Positions 10,128-17,491 of a DNA stretch of 64,000 nt are shown here, in pieces. The stretch is from Tumebacillus sp. BK434 (lineage in GTDB: Bacteria > Bacillota > Bacilli > Tumebacillales > Tumebacillaceae). Position 1 is the first letter of the stretch. Each line of letters starts with the position of its first letter. The translations under genes were made by a program, and so were the position numbers. The stretch is taken from NCBI RefSeq assembly GCF_004340785.1, contig NZ_SLXS01000008.1, forward strand, positions 1 to 64,000, given 5' to 3'. The notes beneath the pieces were generated by a model. That model did no database searches. It was not told where the DNA came from and saw only the letters and a list, made by a program, of their open reading frames with translations.

Positions 10128-10160
10128 AAAGGCGGTCATCTCCAGGATGACCGCCTTTTT
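10128..10160 (+). terminator. Terminator after the DUF5667 gene
   Basis: AAAGGCGGTCATC / GATGACCGCCTTT stem followed by TT. Symmetric enough to work in both directions. Confidence 0.85.
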
Positions 10161-10170
10161 AGGCACGCAA

Positions 10171-10206
10171 AAAAGCACCGGATCAACTCCGGTGCTTTTG
10201 TTTTTT
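10171..10206. terminator. Bidirectional terminator between convergent genes
   Basis: AAAAGCACCGGA / TCCGGTGCTTTT stem with flanking A and T runs on both sides. It can end the DUF5667 transcript and the dgk-dck transcript. Confidence 0.8.
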
Positions 10207-10209
10207 CCA

Positions 10210-10890
10210 CTAGGACCGTACAGTCTGGCGAACTTGGCCGATGCGCTGGGCCACCTTTTCCAGCACGTGGTGAATCGAGTCTGCGTCTTTCAGCACGTCG
10301 TACTCGTTGATGTTCAGACGAATCACCGGGCAGGCGGTGAAGTTGTTGATCCATTCTTCATACCGTCCGTACATCTCTTCCCAGTACGCGATGTCGGTGT
10401 TCTGCTCCATCGGACGGCCGCGCTCCTTGATGCGGGCGAGAACGTCGTCGAACGTGCCTTCCAGGTAGATCAGCACATCCGGATGCGGGAAGTACGGCGT
10501 CATCACCATCGCATCGAACAGCGAGGTGTATGTCGAGTAATCGGTCTGGCTCATCTTGCCCTGATCGAACAGCATCTTGGCAAAAATGCCGGTGTCCTCA
10601 TAGATCGAACGGTCCTGCACAAAGCCGCCGCCATACTCGAAAATGCGCTTCTGCTCTTTGAACCGCTCAGCGAGGAAATACACCTGCAGATGGAAGCTCC
10701 ACTTCTCAAAGTCGGCGTAAAACTTGTCCAGATACGGGTTGGAATCCACTTTCTCAAGCGAGGTGCGGAACCCGAGCGCATCGGCCAGCGCCATCGTGAT
10801 CGTCGACTTGCCGACGCCCACCGTCCCGCCGATCGTGATCACCGCGTCGCGCGGGATGCCGTATTTTTCGCAAAGGGAATGATTAAGCAT
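10210..10890 (-). CDS. dck: Deoxyadenosine/deoxycytidine kinase
   Basis: Phosphorylates salvaged deoxyadenosine and deoxycytidine. 226 residues. P-loop GGTVGVGKST at about 21-30; the deoxynucleoside-kinase ExxxxNPYLDKFY segment; the QDRSIYEDTGIF (DRS) motif; LID region RIKERGRPMEQ. It overlaps the upstream dgk by 8 bases. Paired genes of this kind are yaaG/yaaF in B. subtilis, in the same chromosomal neighbourhood. Confidence 0.9.
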   Translation of the reverse strand: MLNHSLCEKYGIPRDAVITIGGTVGVGKSTITMALADALGFRTSLEKVDSNPYLDKFYADFEKWSFHLQVYFLAERFKEQKRIFEYGGGFVQDRSIYEDTGIFAKMLFDQGKMSQTDYSTYTSLFDAMVMTPYFPHPDVLIYLEGTFDDVLARIKERGRPMEQNTDIAYWEEMYGRYEEWINNFTACPVIRLNINEYDVLKDADSIHHVLEKVAQRIGQVRQTVRS

Positions 10891-11527
10891 GTTCGAGATG
10901 CTCCTTGTTCATAGTTTCTTCAATCATGCGGAACACGAAATCCATATCTTCCGGACGCTCCACGAAATCCAGCTCGTCCCCGTCCAATTGCAAAATCGGC
11001 ACATCAGGGTGCAGGTAGCGGTAACGCTCCAAAAACAGCTCATAGTCATCGCGCAAGTTGCGAATGTAGGTCGGATCGATGTTATGTTCGATCTCACGCC
11101 CGCGCTTGGCGATGCGCTTCATGATCGTCTCCACGCTGGCGTTCAGGTGAATGATCAAAGTCGCTTTCGGCATGTCGCAGGTCAGAATGTCGTAGATCTT
11201 CAGGTATTTGTCCAGCTCCGCCTTGTGCAGTGTGCGCTGTGCAAAAATCGTATTCTTGAAAATATTGTAGTCCGATACGACCGAGTGCTCTTGTTTTAAA
11301 TATAAGTTCGAGATATCTGTCAATTGTTTGAAGCGGTTGCAGAGAAAAAACATCTCGGTCTGAAAACTCCACTCCTCGATGTTGTCGTAAAAACGGCCGA
11401 GGAAAGGATTTTCCTCTACTATCTCTTGAAGGAGATGGTATCCGTACCGCTGGTTGATAGCCCTGGCAAGTGAAGTTTTGCCAATTCCGATCGGCCCTTC
11501 AACCGTGATGAATTGGGGTAAAGGCAT
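10883..11527 (-). CDS. dgk: Deoxyguanosine kinase
   Basis: Salvage kinase for deoxyguanosine, forming an operon with dck. 214 residues. P-loop EGPIGIGKTS; EENPFLGRFY; the SDYNIFKN motif at the DRS position; LID RIAKRGREIEHNI. Start ATG 11527 is preceded by GGAGGG with a six-base gap. A longer frame to 11569 lacks a site. A weak promoter-like TACAAT lies at 11560-11565 on this strand. Confidence 0.9.
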   Translation of the reverse strand: MPLPQFITVEGPIGIGKTSLARAINQRYGYHLLQEIVEENPFLGRFYDNIEEWSFQTEMFFLCNRFKQLTDISNLYLKQEHSVVSDYNIFKNTIFAQRTLHKAELDKYLKIYDILTCDMPKATLIIHLNASVETIMKRIAKRGREIEHNIDPTYIRNLRDDYELFLERYRYLHPDVPILQLDGDELDFVERPEDMDFVFRMIEETMNKEHLEHA

Positions 11528-11691
11528 CGAAGTCCCTCCTGCAAACGTGATCAGATTGCATTGTAACACATTTCAAAGGTTCATAGAATGGGTTGGCAGA
11601 AAATGAAAAGACGGCAAACCCATTCGCGGCAACCTGCAAAAATGTGTATAATAGTCAAGGTAGATTGTACGGCAGAGAGGAAGGTTTACGC

Positions 11692-11955
11692 ATGAGTCCA
11701 AGTACACTTTTTGTGATCAACATCATCGTGTTTATCATTTGCATCCTGCTTCAATATAAGGCATTCCATCGCAAAGCGTTCAACCGCGGCCTGTTCATTC
11801 AGATCTCGATGTTCGTCGTCACCGGCCTCATCTACCTGGCGCCGAGCTCGCCGCGCTGGTTTGTCTGGCTGCTGTTCATCGTAGTCTGGGCGTTCACGCT
11901 GGTGATCACGTCGTCCTCGATTCGCCACCTGATCCACAACAGCAAGAAGAAGTAA
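11692..11955 (+). CDS. Small membrane protein, three predicted spans (87 aa)
   Basis: 87 residues starting MSPSTLFVINIIVF, with hydrophobic segments at about 5-21, 34-50 and 55-73 and a basic C-terminus (HNSKKK). GAGAGGAAGG lies eight bases before the ATG. TATAAT at 11647-11652 gives a likely -10 element, with a poor -35. Divergent from dgk. Not recognised as a named family. Confidence 0.6.
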   Translation: MSPSTLFVINIIVFIICILLQYKAFHRKAFNRGLFIQISMFVVTGLIYLAPSSPRWFVWLLFIVVWAFTLVITSSSIRHLIHNSKKK

Positions 11956-11956
11956 G

Positions 11957-11998
11957 TTGTGAAAAGAGCTGCGGAAGATGCCTGCCGCTCTTTTCTTG
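11957..11998 (+). terminator. Terminator after the small membrane gene
   Basis: GAAAAGAG ... CTCTTTTC stem with an inner CGG/CCG part, followed by a T-rich run. Confidence 0.65.
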
Positions 11999-12053
11999 TT
12001 TTTCCCTCTTGCAAGGCGGATTCTTTTCGGGTAACATAGATACTGTTCTTCAC

Positions 12054-12144
12054 GGAGAAGTGGCCGAGTCGGTCGAAGGCGCTCCCCTGCTAAGGGAGTA
12101 TACTGGAAACAGTATCGAGAGTTCGAATCTCTTCTTCTCCTCCA
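12054..12144 (+). tRNA. tRNA-Ser(GCT)
   Basis: Class II tRNA with a 7-bp acceptor stem (GGAGAAG/CTTCTCC), a long variable arm (TACTGGAAACAGTA), a TTCGAAT T-loop, anticodon GCT in loop CTGCTAA, and encoded CCA. The discriminator base is T, whereas G is usual for serine tRNAs. Confidence 0.93.
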
Positions 12145-12147
12145 TGT

Positions 12148-12224
12148 GTGCCCATAGCTCAGCCGGATAGAGCGTTTGACTACGAATCAAAAGGCCGGGA
12201 GTTCGAATCTCTCTGGGCACGCCA
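12148..12224 (+). tRNA. tRNA-Arg(ACG)
   Basis: Cloverleaf with acceptor stem GTGCCCA/TGGGCAC, anticodon loop CTACGAA (anticodon ACG), TTCGAAT T-loop and encoded GCCA end. A34 must be converted to inosine by TadA, whose gene comes next on the same strand. Confidence 0.95.
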
Positions 12225-12238
12225 CTTTTATCAAACAG

Positions 12239-12275
12239 ACCTCACCTTTTGCTTTGTGCTCAGGTGAGGTTTTTT
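12239..12275 (+). terminator. Terminator after the tRNA pair
   Basis: ACCTCACCT / AGGTGAGGT stem followed by TTTTT, just before the tadA ribosome site. Confidence 0.85.
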
Positions 12276-12303
12276 GCAACCTGCTCCTTGGGAGGTGTCG
12301 GCC

Positions 12304-12762
12304 GTGCACGAGTCGTTCATGCGGGAAGCGATGCAAGAAGCGCAGACAGCCGCTCAGTACGGCGAAGTGCCGATCGGCGCGGTCATCGTCCGCGACGGCG
12401 AGATCATCGCCCGCGGCCATAACATGCGGGAGATCTGGAAAGACCCGACCGCACACGCTGAGCTGATCGCGATCCGCGAAGCGGCCCGCGTACTTGGCGG
12501 GTGGAGATTGACAGGCTGCACGCTTTATGTTACCTTAGAACCATGTCCGATGTGTGCTGGCTCGATCATCTTGTCCCGCGTGGATCATGTGGTGATCGGT
12601 GCGATGGATGCCAAGGGCGGCGCGGTCGGTTCGGTGACGAACATCGTCGAGACAGACCTGTTCAACCATCGTCCAGAGGTTACCACTGGCGTTTTGGCTG
12701 ACGAATGCGGTATAATGTTGAAGGAGTTCTTCAAGGGACTTCGCAGCAAACGATCTAAATAG
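12304..12762 (+). CDS. tadA: tRNA(adenosine34) deaminase
   Basis: Converts A34 to inosine in tRNA-Arg(ACG), zinc dependent. 152 residues. The cytidine-deaminase zinc site is complete: H51-A-E53 (TAHAEL) and C81-x-x-C84 (EPCPMC). The GTG at 12304 is chosen because GGGAGG lies eight bases upstream. It is flanked by tRNA-Arg(ACG) and tRNA-Ser(CGA) and precedes the SRP RNA, as in B. subtilis (yaaJ-scr). Confidence 0.95.
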   Translation: MHESFMREAMQEAQTAAQYGEVPIGAVIVRDGEIIARGHNMREIWKDPTAHAELIAIREAARVLGGWRLTGCTLYVTLEPCPMCAGSIILSRVDHVVIGAMDAKGGAVGSVTNIVETDLFNHRPEVTTGVLADECGIMLKEFFKGLRSKRSK

Positions 12763-12771
12763 TTTTGTTAC

Positions 12772-12861
12772 GGAGAGATGTCTGAGTGGTCGAAAGAGCT
12801 CGCCTCGAAAGCGAGTGTGCCTTTGCGGGTACCGTGGGTTCGAATCCCACTCTCTCCGCCA
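12772..12861 (+). tRNA. tRNA-Ser(CGA)
   Basis: Class II tRNA: acceptor GGAGAGA/TCTCTCC, anticodon loop CTCGAAA (anticodon CGA), a variable arm with GCCTTTGCGGGTACC, TTCGAAT T-loop, G discriminator and CCA encoded. Confidence 0.93.
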
Positions 12862-12884
12862 TTTTTATGTTTATCACCAAGTTT

Positions 12885-13150
12885 GTCGTGCTAGACGGGG
12901 AGGTAGCGGTGCCCTGTAACCCGCAATCCGCTATAGCGGGGTTGATGTCTGGCCGAGGGTTTCCGTTTGTGGAACGGTCGGTCGTAAGTGGTGTTGAGGA
13001 TTGGGTCCTGCGCGACCGAGCCTCCTGAACCGTGTCAGGTCCGGAAGGAAGCAGCACTAAGGGAACCGCTTGTGTGTGCCGCAGGGGTGCCTGGTCTGAG
13101 CTAACTGCGCCCGACTCTTCATCGGCGGGATTCGGAGCCAGATGCACGGC
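12885..13150 (+). ncRNA. scr: Signal recognition particle RNA, large Bacillus type
   Basis: Starts GTCGTGCTAGACGGGGAGG and ends with the complementary GCACGGC. The helix-8 core GTCAGGTCCGGAAGGAAGCAGC region and the Alu-domain sequences (TGCCGCAGGG, CTGAGCTAACTG) are present. Size is about 266 bases, as for the 271-base B. subtilis scRNA. It binds Ffh for membrane protein targeting. Open reading frames crossing this stretch are chance. Confidence 0.95.
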
Positions 13151-13174
13151 TACAAATTTGATAGATGTTCGCGA

Positions 13175-13216
13175 AAAGACCTGTGCAGTTTCTGCACAGG
13201 TCTTTCTCATTTTTGT
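13175..13216 (+). terminator. Terminator after SRP RNA
   Basis: Perfect AAAGACCTGTGCAG / CTGCACAGGTCTTT stem with a TTT loop, followed by T-rich sequence. Confidence 0.9.
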
Positions 13217-13311
13217 AACAAATGCCGCTTCGACAAGAAGAGACAACGTTCATCAAAGGAACTTTCCGCCCCCGAGGAGAAGTTTCCAGTAATGACAGGG
13301 GGGACTGAGAG

Positions 13312-14412
13312 ATGAAACAAACCTCTGAAATGACCGAAAGATATTCCGGGCTGCGCACACCGCAGTTCCGGGTGGAAGGGCTCGACGTGGAGACGTACCA
13401 CGACGGCGTCGTTGTGCTTGATTTGGAGATGAACGTGCTGGCGGTCAACAAGACGGCTGCCGATTTTCTGCCCGGCGACTGGTCGGGTGAGTTGCCGAAG
13501 CAGCTTCGGGACGTGTTTCCGGAGATGACCGAAGAATACGAGTGGCTGTCGCGACTGGTGCGGGAGCGAAGTTGCTTCCGCAACCACATCGTCAACTTGT
13601 CGCGCGACGGGAAATTGCGGACGCTGCTCTCCGACAGCTCGTTTTTGCGGGAAGCGGACGGGGCGCAGGCGGGGATCTGCCTGTTTTTGAAAGACATCGG
13701 CAACATCGTGTCACTCGAGCAGAAGATCCAGCACAACGAGATTCTCGCCACCGTCGGCAAGATCGCCGCCGGGGTGGCGCATGAGATCCGCAACCCTTTG
13801 ACGTCGATCAAAGGGTTCCTGCAGATCATGCGCCATGAGCTGGACAAACAAGGGATGAAAAAGGAGTTTAGCTACACCGATGTGATGCTGGCCGAGATCG
13901 ACCGGGTCAATGAGCTGGTCGGCGAGCTGCTCTTGCTGTCCAAGCCGCGGGAGCTGCGCATGGAGCATCTGGAGATGGAAGAGCTGATCATGGCGATGGC
14001 GCCCTTGATCTCGTCGGAGTCGCTCCTGCACAATATCGAGTTCCACCTCAGCCTGAAGTCGGTGCCGAAAGTGTACGCCGACCCGGAGATGCTGAAGCAG
14101 GTGCTGCTCAACCTCGTGAAAAATGCGATCGAGTCGATGTCCGAAACGGCAGGCGGCAAGATGGTCATCGCCACCGACTACCTGCAGGGCGAGCGGATGG
14201 TGCGGGTCGATGTGCAGGATACGGGGCCGGGGATTCCGCACTATCTGGTCGATCGGATTTTCGATGCGTTCTTTACGACGAAAGAGACGGGAACGGGCCT
14301 TGGCCTGCCGATCTGCCAGCGCCTGGTCAACGATCTCGGCGGACGGATCAAAGTGAAGACGAAAGGCTATGGCACGACGTTTTCCGTGTTTTTGCCGGCG
14401 CTGGCGGAGTAG
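13312..14412 (+). CDS. PAS-domain histidine kinase, soluble, sporulation-kinase-like
   Basis: 366 residues. An N-terminal PAS-like sensor domain lies at about 24-135 with no membrane segment. A HisKA domain follows with phosphorylated His157 (GVAHEIRNPLTSIKGF). The HATPase domain carries the N box (NLVKNAIES), G1 (VQDTGPGIP), F box (FDAFFTTK) and G2 (GTGLGLPIC). No response regulator gene is adjacent, typical of orphan phosphorelay kinases (KinA-E type) that feed Spo0F. The signal is unknown. GGGGGGA lies upstream of the ATG. The assignment to sporulation is inference. Confidence 0.85.
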   Translation: MKQTSEMTERYSGLRTPQFRVEGLDVETYHDGVVVLDLEMNVLAVNKTAADFLPGDWSGELPKQLRDVFPEMTEEYEWLSRLVRERSCFRNHIVNLSRDGKLRTLLSDSSFLREADGAQAGICLFLKDIGNIVSLEQKIQHNEILATVGKIAAGVAHEIRNPLTSIKGFLQIMRHELDKQGMKKEFSYTDVMLAEIDRVNELVGELLLLSKPRELRMEHLEMEELIMAMAPLISSESLLHNIEFHLSLKSVPKVYADPEMLKQVLLNLVKNAIESMSETAGGKMVIATDYLQGERMVRVDVQDTGPGIPHYLVDRIFDAFFTTKETGTGLGLPICQRLVNDLGGRIKVKTKGYGTTFSVFLPALAE

Positions 14413-14530
14413 AATTTTCAAGGAAAAGAGGGGCTCTGCACAGGGAGAGCCTCTTTTGCGTTCGTCCAAAAACTGTGTTACTCTTAAAGTTGAACATCTA
14501 TGTGTTTTACTAGGGAGGGGTTCGCTTACC

Positions 14531-16375
14531 ATGGCTTATATCGCGTTGTATCGGGAGTGGCGGCCCCAACTTTTTCGAGATATTGTCGGGCAGGAACACG
14601 TGACGCGAACGCTGCAAAACGCCATTCGGCAGCACCGCTTTGCCCACGCCTACCTGTTTAACGGACCGCGCGGGACGGGGAAGACGTCGGCGGCGAAGAT
14701 TTTGTCCAAAGCGATCAACTGTGAGCAGGGGCCGGCCGAAGAGCCGTGCAACGAGTGCCATGCCTGCAAAGGCATCACCAAAGGCACGATCATGGACGTG
14801 ATGGAGATCGACGCCGCGTCGAACCGCGGGGTCGATGAGATCCGCGACCTGCGCGACAAGGTGAAGTTTGCGCCGACCGAAGTGCGGTACAAAGTCTATA
14901 TCGTCGACGAGGTGCACATGCTGACGACGGAGGCGTTCAACGCGCTTTTGAAGACGCTGGAAGAGCCGCCGCCTCACGTGATGTTTATCCTCGCGACCAC
15001 CGAACCGCACAAGCTGCCGGCGACGATCATCTCGCGCTGCCAGCGCTTCGATTTCCGCCGCATCATGGGGCGCCCGATCGTCGACCACCTGCGCTCCATC
15101 GCCGAGCAGAAGTCGGTCGAGGTCGAAGAGGAAGCCTATTGGATGGTCGCGCGCGCCGCGGAGGGCGGGATGCGCGACGCCTTGTCAATTTTTGATCAGT
15201 TGATCTCCTTTGGCGGCGACAAGGTGCGCGCCAGTGACATCATCTCGATGGTCGGCGCGATCGGCACCGACGTGCTGGCCCGGCTCGCGGAAGGTGTGGC
15301 GGAGCACGATGCGCCGAAAGCGCTCGGCATCATCGGGGAGCTGATGGACAAGGGCAAAGACGTCGGGCAGCTCTTGCACGACATCGTGACCTATTTCCGC
15401 GACCTCTTGATGTACAAGACGGTGCCGCACCTGGAAGAAGTGCGCGACCGCGCCAACTACGACCGCGATTTTGCGGAAGTGGCGGGGAAGTTTGAAATAC
15501 CGCTGTTGATCCAGCTGATCGAGCAGATGACGCAGGTGCAAAATGAGTTGAAGTGGCAGTCGCAAGGGCGCCTGCTGCTCGAGATGCTGGTCGTGCGCCT
15601 GTGCCAGATGCAGTCGTTCGATCCGGAGTCGCTGCTCAAGCGGATTCAGGAGCTGGAGGCGAAGATCGCGGGCGGCCTGCCTGCTGCCCCGACGGGGCAG
15701 ATGCCGCAGGGCCAACAGCCGTCGCCGATGCAGCAGATCCAGATGCCTCCGCAGACGATGCAGTCGGCTCCGCCGATGCCGCAAGGACAGCTGCACCAGC
15801 AGCCGCCCCAACAGCAGATGCAGACGCCGCGTCCGGCACCGACACCAGCACCGGCCGCACCGCAGCAGCAGGCAGCGCCCGCGCCGGCCGCTGCTGCTCC
15901 GGCACCAGCGCCTGCTCCGCAGGGCGGAATGCTGTCCGGCGGTCTGGATAAGATTGTGACCCATCCAAGCCCCGAAGCGCTCGCCCACGTGCGCCAGTTC
16001 TGGCCGCGCGTGCTCGATGATGTCAAAGCGCGCAAGATCACCGCACAGGCCTGGCTGCTCGCCGGGACCCCGGTCGCGGTCGACAACGGGTACATCGTGG
16101 TGGCGTTCAAGAGCCCGATCCACAAGGAGACGGTGATGAAGCCGATCCACCGCGAGATCATCGAGCCCGTCTTTACCCAACTGATGAACGGAACGCCCCA
16201 CCAGCTGTATGCCGTCATGGAGACGGAGTGGGACAAGTTCCAGGCCCATTTCCAAGCGGGCGCCGCATCGGCTGCACCCGAGCAGCCGGCGGCCGCCGAG
16301 GAAGAAGCGAAAGACGCACTGGTCGAGAAAGCCCAGGCGCTTTTTGGTTCTGAGCATCTTGAAGTGGTCGAATAA
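14531..16375 (+). CDS. dnaX: DNA polymerase III gamma/tau subunit
   Basis: Clamp-loader ATPase. 614 residues. Walker A G45-PRGTGK-T52; zinc cysteines 64, 73, 76 and 79; Walker B D126-E127 (IVDEVHML); sensor-1 SRC motif. A Q/P/A-rich linker spans roughly residues 385-475. The C-terminal tau region contacts the polymerase and helicase. Start MAYIALYREWRP matches the family, with GGGAGGGG about 11 bases upstream; the longer frame overlaps the kinase gene. First gene of dnaX-yaaK-recR. Confidence 0.96.
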   Translation: MAYIALYREWRPQLFRDIVGQEHVTRTLQNAIRQHRFAHAYLFNGPRGTGKTSAAKILSKAINCEQGPAEEPCNECHACKGITKGTIMDVMEIDAASNRGVDEIRDLRDKVKFAPTEVRYKVYIVDEVHMLTTEAFNALLKTLEEPPPHVMFILATTEPHKLPATIISRCQRFDFRRIMGRPIVDHLRSIAEQKSVEVEEEAYWMVARAAEGGMRDALSIFDQLISFGGDKVRASDIISMVGAIGTDVLARLAEGVAEHDAPKALGIIGELMDKGKDVGQLLHDIVTYFRDLLMYKTVPHLEEVRDRANYDRDFAEVAGKFEIPLLIQLIEQMTQVQNELKWQSQGRLLLEMLVVRLCQMQSFDPESLLKRIQELEAKIAGGLPAAPTGQMPQGQQPSPMQQIQMPPQTMQSAPPMPQGQLHQQPPQQQMQTPRPAPTPAPAAPQQQAAPAPAAAAPAPAPAPQGGMLSGGLDKIVTHPSPEALAHVRQFWPRVLDDVKARKITAQAWLLAGTPVAVDNGYIVVAFKSPIHKETVMKPIHREIIEPVFTQLMNGTPHQLYAVMETEWDKFQAHFQAGAASAAPEQPAAAEEEAKDALVEKAQALFGSEHLEVVE

Positions 16376-16401
16376 CATATTCTGTTATGAGGTGACATGA
16401 G

Positions 16402-16713
16402 ATGAAAAACATGCAACAACTGATGAAGCAAGCGAAGAAAATGCAAGACGACATGATGAAAGCACAAGAAGAACTCGGCAACAAGACGGTCGAAGGCTCC
16501 GCTGGCGGCGGCGTTGTGACCGCCGTTGTCACCGGCCACAAAGTGGTGCAGGCGATCAACATCAAGCCGGAAGCGGTCGACCCGGACGATGTGGAAATGC
16601 TGCAGGACCTGGTGCTGGCTGCCGTTAACGATGCGATGAAGAAAGTGGACGAAATGACCGCTGCATCGATGGGCAAATACACCAAAGGCATGAACATGCC
16701 GGGCCTGTTCTAA
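16402..16713 (+). CDS. yaaK: YbaB/EbfC family nucleoid-associated protein
   Basis: 103 residues, starting [22 protein letters not shown], the typical YbaB amphipathic helix, and ending PGLF. Binds DNA as a dimer. GAGGTGA precedes the ATG. Between dnaX and recR as in nearly all Bacillota. Confidence 0.95.
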   Translation: MKNMQQLMKQAKKMQDDMMKAQEELGNKTVEGSAGGGVVTAVVTGHKVVQAINIKPEAVDPDDVEMLQDLVLAAVNDAMKKVDEMTAASMGKYTKGMNMPGLF

Positions 16714-16721
16714 GCGGACCG

Positions 16722-17327
16722 ATGCTCTATTATCCGGAACCCATCTCCAACCTGATCGACGGGTTCTCCCGGCTGCCGGGCATCGGGCCGAAGACGGCCC
16801 AGCGCCTCGCGTTTCACGTGCTCGGGATGAAGGAAGATGACGTGATGGATCTGGCCAAGGCGCTGGTCAATGCCAAGCGCCACCTGCATTACTGCTCGGT
16901 GTGCCAGAACATCACCGACATCGACCCGTGCCGGATCTGCTCCGACCAGAGCCGCCGCCGCGAAGTGATCTGTGTCGTGCAAGACCCGAAAGACGTGGTG
17001 GCGATGGAAAAAACCCGCGAGTTTGGCGGGTTGTATCACGTGCTGCACGGGGCGATCTCGCCGATCGAAGGCGTCGGCCCCGATCAGATCCGCATCGCCG
17101 AACTGCTGCGCCGCCTGCAAGACCCGGAAGTGGAGTGCGACGAGATCATCATGGCGACCAACCCCAACATCGAAGGGGAAGCGACCGCGATGTACCTCTC
17201 CCGTCTGCTCAAGCCGGTCGGCATCAAAGTGACCCGCATCGCCCACGGTCTGCCCGTCGGCGGCGACCTCGAATATGCGGACGAAGTCACCTTGTCGAAA
17301 GCGTTGGAAGGCAGACGCGAGCTGTAA
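16722..17327 (+). CDS. recR: Recombination mediator RecR
   Basis: 201 residues. A helix-hairpin-helix lies at about 10-35 ([14 protein letters not shown]). The C4 zinc finger uses C58, C61, C70 and C73. The Toprim domain starts [14 protein letters not shown], and a C-terminal Walker-B-like segment ends the protein. Works with RecF/RecO in gap repair. Start is eight bases after yaaK, with a weak ribosome site. Confidence 0.96.
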   Translation: MLYYPEPISNLIDGFSRLPGIGPKTAQRLAFHVLGMKEDDVMDLAKALVNAKRHLHYCSVCQNITDIDPCRICSDQSRRREVICVVQDPKDVVAMEKTREFGGLYHVLHGAISPIEGVGPDQIRIAELLRRLQDPEVECDEIIMATNPNIEGEATAMYLSRLLKPVGIKVTRIAHGLPVGGDLEYADEVTLSKALEGRREL

Positions 17328-17349
17328 ATTTAGATTTACTATCATTGAA

Positions 17350-17395
17350 GAGAGCCAATTCCTGCATATGAATGCAGGGTTGGCTCTTTTTTAAT
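17350..17395 (+). terminator. Terminator after recR
   Basis: AGAGCCAA / TTGGCTCT outer stem with inner TGCAT/ATGCA pairing, followed by TTTTTT. Confidence 0.88.
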
Positions 17396-17491
17396 TTTTA
17401 CTAACTCCCAAGATAGGACTTTTTCACCTGATGACGAAATATACAGTAGTCTTATTTACCTATCTATTCCAGACATGGGAGGGACAACAGA

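Noticed and set aside
13119-13847. Minus-strand frame crossing the SRP RNA end and the kinase gene
   Set aside because: It would run over the SRP RNA, its terminator and the well-supported kinase frame.
14531-16375. Programmed frameshift in dnaX giving a short gamma form
   Set aside because: No A-AAA-AAG-type slippery run with a downstream hairpin is visible near the Pro/Gln linker.
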